Source of the DNA: Cyanodermella asteris
Lineage: Eukaryota; Ascomycota; Lecanoromycetes; Ostropales; Stictidaceae
Direction of reading: 5' to 3'
Length of the DNA stretch: 64,000 nt
Assembly (NCBI GenBank): GCA_900618795.1
Contig: UYJD01000002.1
Span: forward strand, 1,141,836 to 1,205,835
The number at the start of each line of letters is the position of its first letter. Position 1 is the stretch's first letter. Both the position numbers and the translations under genes were made by a program. The notes under the pieces are model-generated. The model saw only the letters and a program-made list of their open reading frames with translations. It did no database searches and had not been told where the DNA came from. This document shows, in pieces, positions 1 through 10,774 of this stretch.

Positions 1-294
1 AACGCGATTGTGACGAGAGACGAATCCTTGGAGGCGCAGACAAGAAGATGCAGGCGAGTCTGACCCCACTGACGCCCGCCAAGGCCGCATTGCGTTGAGC
101 GACACGTGCCGACCAGAGTCCATTTGTCCATCGAGGCCGATCGACGTTACCGCCGGCCCAGAACTCCTGAACCAACAGACACTCTGCTCTCTCGCCCTTC
201 AGCTTGCCACTATACCCACCAAGTCTCATCACCAGACCAGCCTGCATTGTACGACTATCCTGTTCAGCAGTTCTACCTACCATCGCAATTCACC

Positions 295-700
295 ATGACC
301 GAGGCCTACGCACGCGAAAGGTAAGCCCCGACTCGGCCATGTGCTTCAACGTATATGCACCGCAGCTGACACCTTGCCATAGCCAGAACAACCAGCTCCT
401 CGACGAGCTCTCCTCCAAGGTTTCGGCCCTGCGAGGCGTCACTGTCGACATCTACGATAATGCGCGGAACCACGAACTCATCGACAATGCCGTACGTTGA
501 AAGAGCTGGCGACGAGAAACACTGTTCTGACAGGCGAATAGAATGAAGGCTTCAACTCCCTGGGCGTCTCGTTGAAAGGCAGCGCTGGTCGATTAACGAG
601 GATGGCACAACAGGGAAACAAAGTGGCCATCTTCAAGCTGGCAGCCATCATCATCGGTGTGGTACTGTTGCTTTATTGGCTGATAAAGCTCATTTTGTGA
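295..700 (+). CDS. SFT1: SFT1/BET1-type Golgi SNARE, three exons
   Basis: Spliced model 295-320, 383-491, 542-700 gives 97 residues, the same length as yeast Sft1 as I recall it. The protein is a tail-anchored SNARE: a short N-terminus, a heptad-patterned helix (LLDELSSKVSALRGVTVDIY and following, about residues 12-75) and a single C-terminal membrane span (IIIGVVLLLYWLIKLIL) ending at the stop. Both introns have good donors (gtaagc, gtacgt) and ag acceptors, and the frame closes exactly. Family knowledge: Bet1/Sft1 SNAREs act in ER-Golgi or intra-Golgi vesicle fusion on the cytosolic face. No regulatory sequence is obvious upstream. Choosing SFT1 over BET1 rests on the very short N-terminus and the length, so the symbol is less certain than the family. 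Confidence 0.85.
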
Positions 701-1829
701 GCCATATCATCAAAGCGAACGTCCTGCCAACGACTTCGTCAACCGACTGTGCATGGGTGTGTACATTATTGCTTCGTCAATAGCAGAACCCATGTCACTT
801 GCCACCATCGTGAGGTCAGAGAGTTCATGGCACAGTTGTCACATCCTTTCCGGCGATATTTAGAGCCTGCCGCTTTCCACGATTACAGGGTAGCACTGGG
901 TGCCATGGATGGGGTGATCATGAGAAACGTGACGCCTTCCAAGGCAGCGACCAAGCCCCGCCCGACCGACCGCCCGACGCATGACATATAGCTCCCCGAT
1001 GGATCTCTCCGACTACTTCGTCGAAATATGCTGGACCTCGATTGCATGGACAACGAATTTGTCGGCGCAAGATTCTGGTGGAGCGTACTCCGACATAACT
1101 CTCGAAGGCATGAAGTCGATTGCACCGAATTCCCGGCTGGGCAGGCAGGCAGAGGTGTCCGGTGGAGCAAACCTCGATGGGTCGGACGCCGTGCTTATTA
1201 CTATGAGGGAAGCAGAGCTATTTACACGCATTGGTTCCTCGCCGAAGTCGATTCGGAGCAGGGTAAGGACAGGCGCGCGGGATCGTGTTGACAACCAGGT
1301 TTGAGAACCGAGGAGTCTGGTTACGCAACAAACTACAGAACCGAAGGTAGAAGGAAGCGCGGTGCTTTGGCCAAGATGAGACTGGATAGCGTTCTCGCCG
1401 AAGATGGAGGGGTCATGAGTGAATAAGCGCAGTACAGCAAGGGACTTGATTCCTGCGAGGCGGAGATGAAATGGTTAAGAAAGCGAGGACTAGTACATAA
1501 AGAGGAAACAACGAGTGTAAGAATAGAACGGAGGTAACACGGCGAATGCAAACCGCTGCACTTTCACCATACACTTCCAAAAATTTCTTTAACTTCAAAT
1601 CATCACTTCTGTATATCCCTTCCGTGTACTGTATCAGATGATCTTTCCATGCAGATTCCTCTCAAAATGAAACGGTTCCATACATCGCCACCCTCTTCAC
1701 GTCCGCGACAACAACTCTACACATACATGCCCATTATCCGAGATCCGAAATGCACTTCGCTGAAGAATCAACATTTTTACACGCTTTGGAAAACATCAGC
1801 GACTATCAACCACTTGAATTCGACAGCCT
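701..1829. other. gene-free interval, convergent 3' flanks
   Basis: This stretch lies between the 3' ends of the SNARE gene and the kelch gene. Only short open frames without recognisable domains or splice-linked partners are present. I see no gene, RNA or repeat. Confidence 0.6.
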
Positions 1830-4091
1830 CTAGTTCGCGCTGCCGATCTGCAACCAGCTCAAGTCCTTCTCGGCGTGGCCTGTACCACTGCCGGCGCTAC
1901 GCGGCTCCGAGCCGGGCGACGCACGTCGTGCGGCGCTCTCGGAGAAGTTCATGCAACCGTTCTGGGCGGTGGGCGATCCGCTGCCAAAGTCGGTGCTGAT
2001 GATGCTGCGCATTCCCTTGTCGTTGCCCGAGGTGGTCGGGCGCATGGGGACGGGAGGGAAGTTGCCCATGGTGTTTGGGCTCAGCGTATTAGTCGGGTAC
2101 ACGCTCGAGGCACGGTCCGGGTAGATCGAGCTCGCTGGGCGGCCGGTGGAGTCGGTGCCGTAGGAGTTGGTTGGGTCCCATGAGCCTTGGCCACTGCTCG
2201 AGTTCAAGAACGTGTCACGGTTGTTGGAAGAGACGTCGGAGATGGGGCGGGCGTGCTCGAATTGACCGTACGAAGAGGATCTCAGATGCAGAGGCTGGAC
2301 ATAAGCAGACTCGTGCGGGCTCGAGGAAGTCGGCGAATCGATTGTGTACTCGCTGCCTATGGTGTACTGAGTGTCCCGAGCGGCTGCTGCCAGTCCAGTA
2401 CCGGCGGCGGCTCCAATAGCGGCTCCTCCGATGGCAGCACCAGCTGCGTGACCAGCTGCGTGAGACTCACCGTGGGTGCCAGGGTACAGGTTTTCGACGG
2501 TGTTGTTATTGTTGAAGTAGCGGCCCCATTCGTCGTCCTGGCCAAGCTTTCTCGGGGGTGCAAGATCCTCTGCCTGAGTCTGGGGCACAATGGCGGGTCG
2601 GCTGATCTGAGGTGCCTGACCATTCTCAAAGGGGCTTCGATTGCGTCCAGCGTTGACAGATCCAATGGACGATGCTGGAGAGTCGGCTCTCTTTTCTGCC
2701 AGAGCGTCTTGCTTTTGCTGCTCTTCCTTGGCCTTCGTGCGGCGATAGCGAACGAGCAGAAGCGCAATCAGAAAGACGGCAGCGATACCGAAAAAGCTAC
2801 CGAGGACGGCGGCGAGAATGACGGTAGTACTGTCGGCTCCGGCACCACCAGCGGCAGCGCTTGAGGACGCAGCTGCTGCGCCGGCTGCAGTGCTACTTGG
2901 GCTTCCCGAGGCCTTCGATGCCTGTGCGCTTCCTGATGAAGCTGCTGCGCTGCCTGTAGCGGTAGCTCCAGCCGAGTTGGTGGCGGAAGCTGCCCCAGAC
3001 GAAGCAGCGGATGTACCAGAGGACGCCTGAGATGCGCCGGAAGAGGCGGCCGAGGAAGCAGTCTGAGTCGCAGAAGCTGATGCGCCGCTGGAGGCGCCAG
3101 CACTCGACTGGTCGGGAGCAGCGGAACTTTGGGAGGCAACGAGACCTTTGACAGATACCGGGGCCTGGGAGTTTACGGAGTTTCCGAAGACACTCGAAGG
3201 GTCCTCCCATTTGCCTGAGTTGAAAATGGCCAGGGGACCGGCCTTCTGGTCACCTGTTCCTCCACTAATGACGATCAAGTCGTCCGCTTGAGCCAAGCTG
3301 AATCCAGAGCGGGTGGTTGTGGGAGCGCCAGTGTCGTCACGCTCGACGATGGCCGGGGGGCCGCGCTTGTGGAACTTGTTGCTGAGATCGACGGTCGTGA
3401 CCTTGTTAGGGCTCTGGCTCATGTCGAACAGCTCAAGCTTCTTGTTGCCGCTCGAGTCGGTAATGACTGCTCCCTGAACTTTGCTTGCATCAGCGATGCC
3501 GCCAGGGACAGTAGAGGTCATCATGACCCATTGATCGGCCTCGGAGAAGGTCCAGATCTGTTCCTGGAATGCACCGCCACCAGCCATGAGCGCATGACTG
3601 GCGTTGTAGGGCATCAAGATCGGGTTCTTGACTGCGGGGGCGCCGGGACCATAGGACTTCATGGCATAAGGCTCGTTGATACCGATAGTGTACGTCTGCG
3701 CGGTGGCGGAGTACGAGTTGTCCTGGGAGCCCCCAAAGATGAGGATCGAGTTGCTCGACTGCAGGAAAGCAGCGCCATGCTGCACACGGTTCTGTGCGAC
3801 TGAGGTCTCGGGTGTTAGAGCCTGCCAGGTTTTGCTATCAAAGGTATACTTTTGAAAGCCGGGAAAGGACTGAGTGGAAGCGTTCGAGCGACCACCGACG
3901 ATATATAGACCGTCCTGAGCGACAACGGCCTGGCTACCGTTGACGGATACGCCCATGGGGAGACTCTCCCATTGCGAACCGGACGTGAGGCTGATTGACT
4001 GAAAGGCGTCGGGCTGGTAAGCGAAAAGAGTGTTCGCGTTAATCGCCGTGACCTGATTCGCAAGGGCAGTTGGAGGAGCGGGAGCGGACAT
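1830..4091 (-). CDS. kelch-like protein with single membrane span and long disordered tail
   Basis: One uninterrupted frame of 753 residues. Residues about 1-300 contain kelch-type beta-propeller blades (LYIVGGRSNAS, ILIFGGSQDN, DLIVISGGTGD). Residues about 315-415 are an Ala/Ser-rich low-complexity stalk, residues about 420-444 form one strong hydrophobic span followed by basic RYRR, and the rest is a Pro/Ser-rich disordered tail. The layout suggests an exposed propeller on a stalk with a cytoplasmic tail, yet the N-terminus has no signal peptide. A stop lies in frame just upstream of the ATG, and I found no upstream exon supplying one. Similar fungal proteins are often named pre-mRNA splicing factor CLF1 in databases (recollection), but no HAT/TPR repeats are visible, so that name looks wrong. 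Function unknown; a surface or septum role is only a guess. Confidence 0.85.
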   Translation of the reverse strand: MSAPAPPTALANQVTAINANTLFAYQPDAFQSISLTSGSQWESLPMGVSVNGSQAVVAQDGLYIVGGRSNASTQSFPGFQKYTFDSKTWQALTPETSVAQNRVQHGAAFLQSSNSILIFGGSQDNSYSATAQTYTIGINEPYAMKSYGPGAPAVKNPILMPYNASHALMAGGGAFQEQIWTFSEADQWVMMTSTVPGGIADASKVQGAVITDSSGNKKLELFDMSQSPNKVTTVDLSNKFHKRGPPAIVERDDTGAPTTTRSGFSLAQADDLIVISGGTGDQKAGPLAIFNSGKWEDPSSVFGNSVNSQAPVSVKGLVASQSSAAPDQSSAGASSGASASATQTASSAASSGASQASSGTSAASSGAASATNSAGATATGSAAASSGSAQASKASGSPSSTAAGAAAASSSAAAGGAGADSTTVILAAVLGSFFGIAAVFLIALLLVRYRRTKAKEEQQKQDALAEKRADSPASSIGSVNAGRNRSPFENGQAPQISRPAIVPQTQAEDLAPPRKLGQDDEWGRYFNNNNTVENLYPGTHGESHAAGHAAGAAIGGAAIGAAAGTGLAAAARDTQYTIGSEYTIDSPTSSSPHESAYVQPLHLRSSSYGQFEHARPISDVSSNNRDTFLNSSSGQGSWDPTNSYGTDSTGRPASSIYPDRASSVYPTNTLSPNTMGNFPPVPMRPTTSGNDKGMRSIISTDFGSGSPTAQNGCMNFSESAARRASPGSEPRSAGSGTGHAEKDLSWLQIGSAN

Positions 4092-6286
4092 GCTTTGGGT
4101 TTAAGGGTGTAGACCAGAATCGGACAATTGAAGTGAATGACCTGGGTTTCCTGCCTGGGATATCAATGTGCTGAAGAGCCGGTAGGAATGCGACACCTGG
4201 TCGAACGATTCGGGTGATTTGGTGTAGAGAATGGCGACGAGTAAAGAACGTGGATTATGAGACGGGCTCAACTAAAAAGGTGACAATGCCGGCAGCGCAG
4301 GAAACGAAGGTGGTGGTGAATTAGATACTAATCGTCTTGTCGCATAACGGGCCAGACAGCACAACGGACTGCCTGGCAGGGTGAATGGTGATAGTTGATG
4401 GTAGTTGAAGTGTGGTGAGGGGGGGGGCGCGAACCAGTTGAACCTCCTCTTGCTCTCCAACCATGCAATTAGCGATCAACGCTATGTCTCTATCATTCGG
4501 GAGTGTGAGTATCTAGAAGGGAAAAAACGAAGGGCAAGGCGCGAGTGAAGACGAGGGCGAGAGGTGTGACAGAAAGTGGAAACGAGGTCAAGGAGGCTGC
4601 ATGGCAGCATCGATGAGGCGCAGACGGCGGCAGGAGCCAAGGAAGGGTCAGAAATTCAGAGGCAGCATCACATCGCTCCCACGCACCACCACCTCACCTG
4701 AAACCGCACGATGACCGGCTGCGACGTCCTGCTCAATCCTCACTGGCCCGCTGTCCGGCCAATCCTTGCCTCGCTCATCCTCTGACAGGGCCCCTGCTCA
4801 TCAGAATGCAGCCCTCGGGTGCTGGAGCTCATTTCTTCACGTTGCTAGATCGCCGACCGACCGTCCCGACCGCCCTCCAGTAATAGATCCGACGGGCTAC
4901 TCCAGCATCTTCAACGTCTACAAGTATTTTCTTTTGCAGAGTCGACCCTCGAGAATGCTCTTCATGTTCAATTCTGTTCCTCCTGTTTCAAATGTGCGCA
5001 GAGTCCAGGCAGCCTGAGCGCTCGTTCCAATCTTAGCTGCGTCGCAAAATGTCCCCCCTGAGCCGGTGCATTGATGTGAGGAGTAGTAGCATTCCGTCAA
5101 GCATCAAAGCAGCATCACCGTGGCCTCGACTGGCTGCAGGCGTCGCTTCGTCTGCTCGAAACGACACCGGCAGGCCCGTTGTTGCAGACGCAGTGCTCCT
5201 ACAAGGGGCGGCGATCTTACTGCCAGCTCAAAAACAGGTACCGTGAGAGTCAGCCGTCATGCCACAGTGACGGACTTTGCTGACTCACCAGGGCTCTTCT
5301 CGGCCCCAAATTTGGTGTTATTAAGGGGACTCCCACCCCGTAAGAACTTTGAAACGCAGAGCCTCACATCTTGTAAGTGGGTGCTCCCGTGATGGCATCC
5401 AGCACTTTTCAGAGGAGGTTAGGCAAAGGTGCTCCTGTCTCCGGGCTGCAGCGTAGTGTCACATGGTTTCAAGCCGCTTCGGCTAGCTGAAAGTCTTCTG
5501 GAACAGTGATACTTCTACTAATTGAGTCATTGGATTGTCGAGCGGATAAGTCGCCGTTTCGGAATGGCTTCCTCAATTTGATTGGCCGTACCAGACAACG
5601 AGTCTTGCGCACCTTGCGTTTGCTTGCTGTCCTTGCAGCATCGTCCATGAATCCACGAAAACGTCACGATAACCGCAATATCGCTCACTGGCGTACATAC
5701 GTACGATATGCTTGATCGAATTGGAGGGCTACATCGTGTGCAGGATGGAAGCTGTCTTTCTTGTCCTGACTCGCAATCTGAATCGAGCGTTTGGACAGCT
5801 ACTTCGGCTACTGACAAAAGTCGCCGAGAATAAGTTCACAGCGGTGTCGCGAAGCCGAGAAAGATGCGATTGTAAGACTCTTGCAAGGTGTTCTGAACAG
5901 ACTCTCCGTCACAGAAAGATATGGCTCTTGCCGGTTGGCATGCAAGGGGACTGTCCGACGACGTCGTTCGGAACCTTGCCTAGCATCACTCGCACCGAAG
6001 CATCTAATACGGCGCTTTGGGCGAGTCCCCTTGGTTGAATGTCTGTGTCTATGCGGATCCGCAACTTTGCTGGGTTCTGCCACAATTGAGGCACCCCCGC
6101 GAGACCTATTCGAAACGAACATATTGCGGACTATGGCGGCGCTGAAATCCAGATTATGTCGTGGCATCTTTCTTATGGCCCTGTTGAGTGACCACCCCAC
6201 GCTGCTCGACGATTGCGTCTTGGCTCACGTCTATTCTTCTCTGACAAGATTGGCGATTGAGATCATTGCATGAATATAGAGAAGCT
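4092..6286. other. gene-free interval with kelch gene promoter
   Basis: The proximal part should hold the promoter of the kelch gene, which reads leftwards from 4091. A run of nine G lies at 4429-4437. The rest contains only short, unconvincing frames on both strands. Confidence 0.55.
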
Positions 6287-7600
6287 CTAAGCATAGGTCG
6301 CCAATAGCTTATCCATGACGCCCCACAAACGCCGACGACTGCAGAAACCCGGTGGCGCATCACTACATTCTCCGCCAGCTTCGAATTCCGAACTTGTCGC
6401 AAGCAGCTTTACCAGAGCCTTCCAGTCGTAGTCGCGCCAGTCCCGCTGGCTTGTCCTGACGAAATTGCGTGGCCGTAATGTCGGCTCTTGTGATTCGGCG
6501 AACCTGGATCGAATTCTTGGCTTGGTGTATTTGTAGCCGACTTCGCTCAGTGCATCTATGCGCCCCAGCATCTCTCCCGGATGTCTGGAAGCATAATTGT
6601 CGACGAGCGGCTCAAACCCCAGCAACGGAGGCTCCCCATATAGCAATTCATTGCACCAAAAGGCTTGATTGAGAGGCAAACGTTCAGCCAGGATAGGGTG
6701 CGCCAGGCGCATTGCGAAGACCGACGGTCTGTCAAGCTCCCAGGTGATCTGCTCAAGAAGCTCCATGGGTAACGTCAAGAGTCGACTTTTTGTATTGTAA
6801 TCTCTGGTTGCTATTGCTGACTCGGCTTCATGCGTGTCTGGGTGGTTGGCGTTGGGGAGCGGCTTCAATTTGGACATCAGCCATCTCGGCATGCTCGGGA
6901 TCTGAGAGAACACATCGTCCACAACTTCAACCGGCTCCTCCTTCGTTTCTCGACCCGTCATTCGAACCACAACAGCTCGACCCAGCATCTCCACTTCATC
7001 GACATTAGCCCGACGGTACAAGCTTAAGGGATGCTCGAGACCTTTATTCCTCTCCAGAAATCGCTTGACCAGTACCTCGTAAAGAAGCTGAAGTCCATAA
7101 GATCCGGAGTTTCCATGTCGCGGCTTGTTGAGAATGCGGTGGTTCAGATTGTTCCTCACCAATCTCACACATTTATAACAAATTGGGAACGCAAGCGGGC
7201 ACGGCACTTTTCTCCCTTCTTCGCAGATGCTTAGTCCAGATCGATCCGCACTCATCGGCCCGATCAGATTGTTGGTCTTGGCCCATCTTATGCGAAGGAA
7301 TTGTTCACTAATCTGTCGGTCCGACGTAGTTGGATGGCTGTAGACGGACATGAAGGTCGTCATGAACAACCCGACTCGACTGTCGTCGGACTTGAACGAG
7401 CCATCGAGACTTTCAGCATAGTTGCAGCACGGTATCCCATCGCCCCTCTGGCGCGTCAAGTATTCCTCGTCAGTTGGCCGGCAAATGTCGCTGATTCTGC
7501 CGATGCAAGCTACTCCTTGCAGACTGTGGCTAGGTTCTGCGTGGCAAATCTGGCATGGGTGTACCTTCTCTGTTGAGCCAAGCATTATCGTGGGAAGCAT
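6287..7600 (-). CDS. F-box domain protein
   Basis: A single frame of 437 residues starting at the first ATG. An F-box-like helix pair is visible at about residues 273-310 (LLTLPMELLEQITWELDRPS, then MRLAHPILAERLP). The N-terminal part is cysteine- and histidine-rich (CQICHAEPSH, CC), which could be a small metal-binding segment, but I cannot assign it to a known finger. The part after the F-box has no recognisable leucine-rich or WD repeats, as is usual for fungal F-box singletons. Family knowledge: F-box proteins dock to Skp1 in SCF ubiquitin ligases; the substrate here is unknown. A second F-box-like gene at 62.2-63.5 kb is not obviously a copy of this one. Confidence 0.72.
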   Translation of the reverse strand: MLPTIMLGSTEKVHPCQICHAEPSHSLQGVACIGRISDICRPTDEEYLTRQRGDGIPCCNYAESLDGSFKSDDSRVGLFMTTFMSVYSHPTTSDRQISEQFLRIRWAKTNNLIGPMSADRSGLSICEEGRKVPCPLAFPICYKCVRLVRNNLNHRILNKPRHGNSGSYGLQLLYEVLVKRFLERNKGLEHPLSLYRRANVDEVEMLGRAVVVRMTGRETKEEPVEVVDDVFSQIPSMPRWLMSKLKPLPNANHPDTHEAESAIATRDYNTKSRLLTLPMELLEQITWELDRPSVFAMRLAHPILAERLPLNQAFWCNELLYGEPPLLGFEPLVDNYASRHPGEMLGRIDALSEVGYKYTKPRIRSRFAESQEPTLRPRNFVRTSQRDWRDYDWKALVKLLATSSEFEAGGECSDAPPGFCSRRRLWGVMDKLLATYA

Positions 7601-8228
7601 TGAGACTCGAATCCAAGAGCGAAGGTAGCTTATAGAAGTTCGGACGGGAGTTGATACTGATCATCCAGAAACGGCCGAAAATCGCTCCGTTAGTCTGAGG
7701 CTGTGCTATAGCAAGCCGAACGTATCGGTTGAAACTGCTCTTGCCAAGTTCGGCGCACCCGGACTCTTACGGACAGGTCTTTGAGCTGCGAGATGAAGCT
7801 GTACAAGATCTTGTCATCTGTCGAGCCGAGAGGTGATCTCAGGTTCCTGTAGGTTTAATTAGCTGAGCTAGCATTCTGCCCTGGCGGGAGCCCAACAGGC
7901 AACCGAAAGAAGTGCCCAGTAGCAATACAGCTACTCAGTGAATTGTCATATCAGGCAACCAAGGCATGCACCGTTCACTCGTACAAACGGCCACAACGAC
8001 TCCCATGCAAAGCGTTTATCGATTGGTGTGGTGTAAGCATGAAGGAAGAGCGCTTGGCGACCTTTACAGCCGCCTTTGAAGGCCCTGCAGGCTCACAGTG
8101 TACGAATACGTCACTTCAAGATCCAGTCCAGGCGACAGATCATTTTCCACCTCCACTCCTTGTAGGTTTCTTCTCCTGCTGCCACACGCTTCCTAATCAG
8201 TTGTCTAGATCCTCAACACCTCCGAGCG
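7601..8228. other. divergent intergenic region
   Basis: This 628-bp stretch separates the F-box gene (leftward) from the membrane-protein gene (rightward) and should contain both promoters. I see no strong TATA box and no other feature. Confidence 0.5.
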
Positions 8229-8967
8229 ATGGATGTTTTCTACGCGTACACCTACGGCACGGCGGCCTGGTTGGCAACGCAGGCTGTACCCTTGCTGATT
8301 GCGCCAAAGCTGATTGTGGCATTCTTAGCAGACGAAGCTCACTCTGGAACAGGTACGTAGAACCTTCGTCTGTAGCTCCCGCTACATGTTCGTCACATGA
8401 CACTGGCACTGACACTACTCCTCCAGACCTCGAAATATACTTTTCACGAGGCCTGGCCTTTGCTCTGCTTACATTGGCGGTCCTTCTTGTAATACTCACG
8501 GGCTCAATTCCGCTCACACTCGAAGACCCGGCGGGAACGACAGCCGCGCCCGACGACAACGACAAGGCTCCCTTTGCGGTTCCAGCTATCCTCATTTCAA
8601 CCGTGTTCCATGCTGTCAGCGCCTTCTACACGTATGCTTGTTATGTGAATACGGGTCAATTTGGGTTTGCGTTCGCAACCCTCATTTGGACTCTACTAGG
8701 CAGCATGGGCATATGGTGAGTAACTGCCTCTCTGACTTCCCGAGCGACCTGTCATCTCTCGTACTTGCCTTTTCTCTAGTTTCTGAAGGCTTGGCTCTGG
8801 TGCCTCAGTTCGTCTGTGGCAACACTTTCCGGAACTTTGCTGACTCGTCAAGGTGTCTCATGTTCGGCTCAGAAAAGGGTCGGATCAGCAAGAGGACGGG
8901 CGCGGACAAGCGGACAAGTGGGTGGCCTTTCAAGAACGTCGAGGCAGACAAGAAGAAGAGAAGATGA
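8229..8967 (+). CDS. four-span membrane protein with C-terminal KKXX signal
   Basis: Spliced model 8229-8352, 8427-8715, 8853-8967 gives 175 residues. The donors are gtacgt and gtgagt, and phases match at both junctions. Four hydrophobic segments are seen: near the N-terminus (WLATQAVPLLIAPKLIVAFL), then FALLTLAVLLVILTGSIPL, FAVPAILISTVFHAVSAFY and FATLIWTLLGSMGIW. A conserved-looking basic tail follows (GRISKRTGADKRTSGWPF). The last four residues are KKRR, which fits the KKXX di-lysine ER-retrieval pattern, so I infer an ER or early-secretory membrane protein with a cytosolic C-terminus. I recognise the type as a conserved but unnamed fungal family; no enzymatic motif is visible. Confidence 0.82.
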
Positions 8968-10774
8968 ATGATGTAGCCGCAGGCATTTTCGACCAAAGCT
9001 TCGCGAATACGTCTCCTGCTCCGGAGATGAGCTGTGTACACCATTGCCGGACAAGCTCGACCTTGATAGCAATTACTGGTAGCTTCAAACAGAGGGCTTC
9101 TTTTCTCGCTTTTGTCGCGCCATCATTTCGTTGCGAGGTTTGCTAGCCATTTAATCATTCCCATCTTCAATACCATGGCTTCTGTAGATGCAGTGCATGC
9201 TAGCGTCCTTGAAGGTGTCCATCAGCCCGGGTAGCCTCGATTTTTCAGGCTGGGACGTATGGCAAGCAGTGGAATTCAGACCCCTGGGCGTGCTTGACAA
9301 CACAGACCCTATCCAGCCATGGCGCCCGGGTCACTTGGAGCCCGCTCGAACAAAGCTGAGCAAATGGGAGCGGAACCGCATGCCATCATGGCAATCGGAA
9401 GGGAGAGGTGGATGACAAGCGCGTCTGCACCTGGCTGTGCGAGAGCTGTCTGACGGGTCGAAATGGTGATGACGGTGCAGGAAAGTCGAGGTTCGCCGGG
9501 CGAGCAGGGCACGTGACAGCTGGGAGCAAAGCGTGACACAGAATTGCTTGAGTGGCCCGCACCGCACCGCAGCCAAACAATTCTCTCTCGCGATTCTCAG
9601 ATGCCAAAGCTTTTCTGGCTGCTGGATAGGAAGCGCAAATTTTCCATGGCAGGTCGACGACAGCAGAGGCACCAACAGCAGTGAAAGAGCAAGCCTACAC
9701 ACGACACTGGGCTCTGCCGGGCCCTAAACGATCATCGAGGCGCACAACGGGAGCTCCATTGCCATCTTTTCGCAGCTGACAGCACAGCGGTGGTTTGGCG
9801 GGCAGGCGTCGGTGTGTTTCTGCTCCCGAGCGTGCTGTGCGGCCCGTCGTCGCTTTAGTGGGCCAGCAAGCAAGCAAAAGCAATAATTGCTGCCGCCGAG
9901 AAAATCGTTCCACACTAACTAAAATTTAACCACCATCGTCTCTGACCTACCCTGCCATTCACCCACCACTCCCCTCACCTTCTCTGCACCTGCTGCAGAC
10001 CGGCCGAGCATCGTGCTTCACCAGATCTCAACAAAGCCCTCGACAGTCTGCCCCGACCGTCCTGGCAGCTGTGTCCGCGACGCTTCGTTTTACCTCTGTT
10101 CTTCTGAGCAGAGCTGACCACAGCTCCAGCCCACGTCGCCCGCTGCCACTGCGAGCATCAAGCACCCTTCGGCGCTTGCCCTACTTCTTGCTACGCTTGC
10201 GCCCTCTTTGTTCGTTCGGAAGCCCCTCTCTTCGCGAGAAAGATCCTTCATCACCCTTCTACGCTTCGGCCTGCCCTAACTGCGTTCCCCAAAACCGCTC
10301 AATTTAGCCGACCTTCGCCGTTAGCAAGTGCCGCAATCTTGGACTTGTCCTCATCACCTCCAACGGCCCGGTATTTCGCATTACACGGACTTCCTCACAC
10401 CTCCTGTCAATCAGTCGGCCGACTCAAAGTCCTAATTCAGGCCCTACTCACTTGCACAGCACCTGCCTCACTGAAAGCGCATCGTGCCTCGGCAAAGACT
10501 TTCTCCTGCTCCGACGCGAAAGAAGGACAAAAAAAGCAAACAGCGCACATCGTGAGCTGCCCCTGAAATTGTCACTTGTGGGCGAGGGAGCTGTGAAGGT
10601 GTCAAGGCGTTGAGCCCGAGCATCCGGCCCGGCAGCTTTTCCACCTTCTGCCACAGAAGTGTGTGTTCAAGAGTTGGAAAAGCATTTTGGGACGTCTTCA
10701 TTAGAGGCCCTGAACACACAAACCCGTCTGGATTGAAAGCTCCAGTCGTCGCCATCAGTGGCGTTCTCAGCAAT
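8968..10774. other. gene-free interval and probable long leader of the La-motif gene
   Basis: No supported gene. From about 9920 to 10770 the + strand is rich in pyrimidine tracts (for example around 9940-10000 and 10080-10260), as in long fungal promoters and 5' leaders. The frame of the downstream gene stays open back to about 10610 but has no ATG before 10775. Confidence 0.45.
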
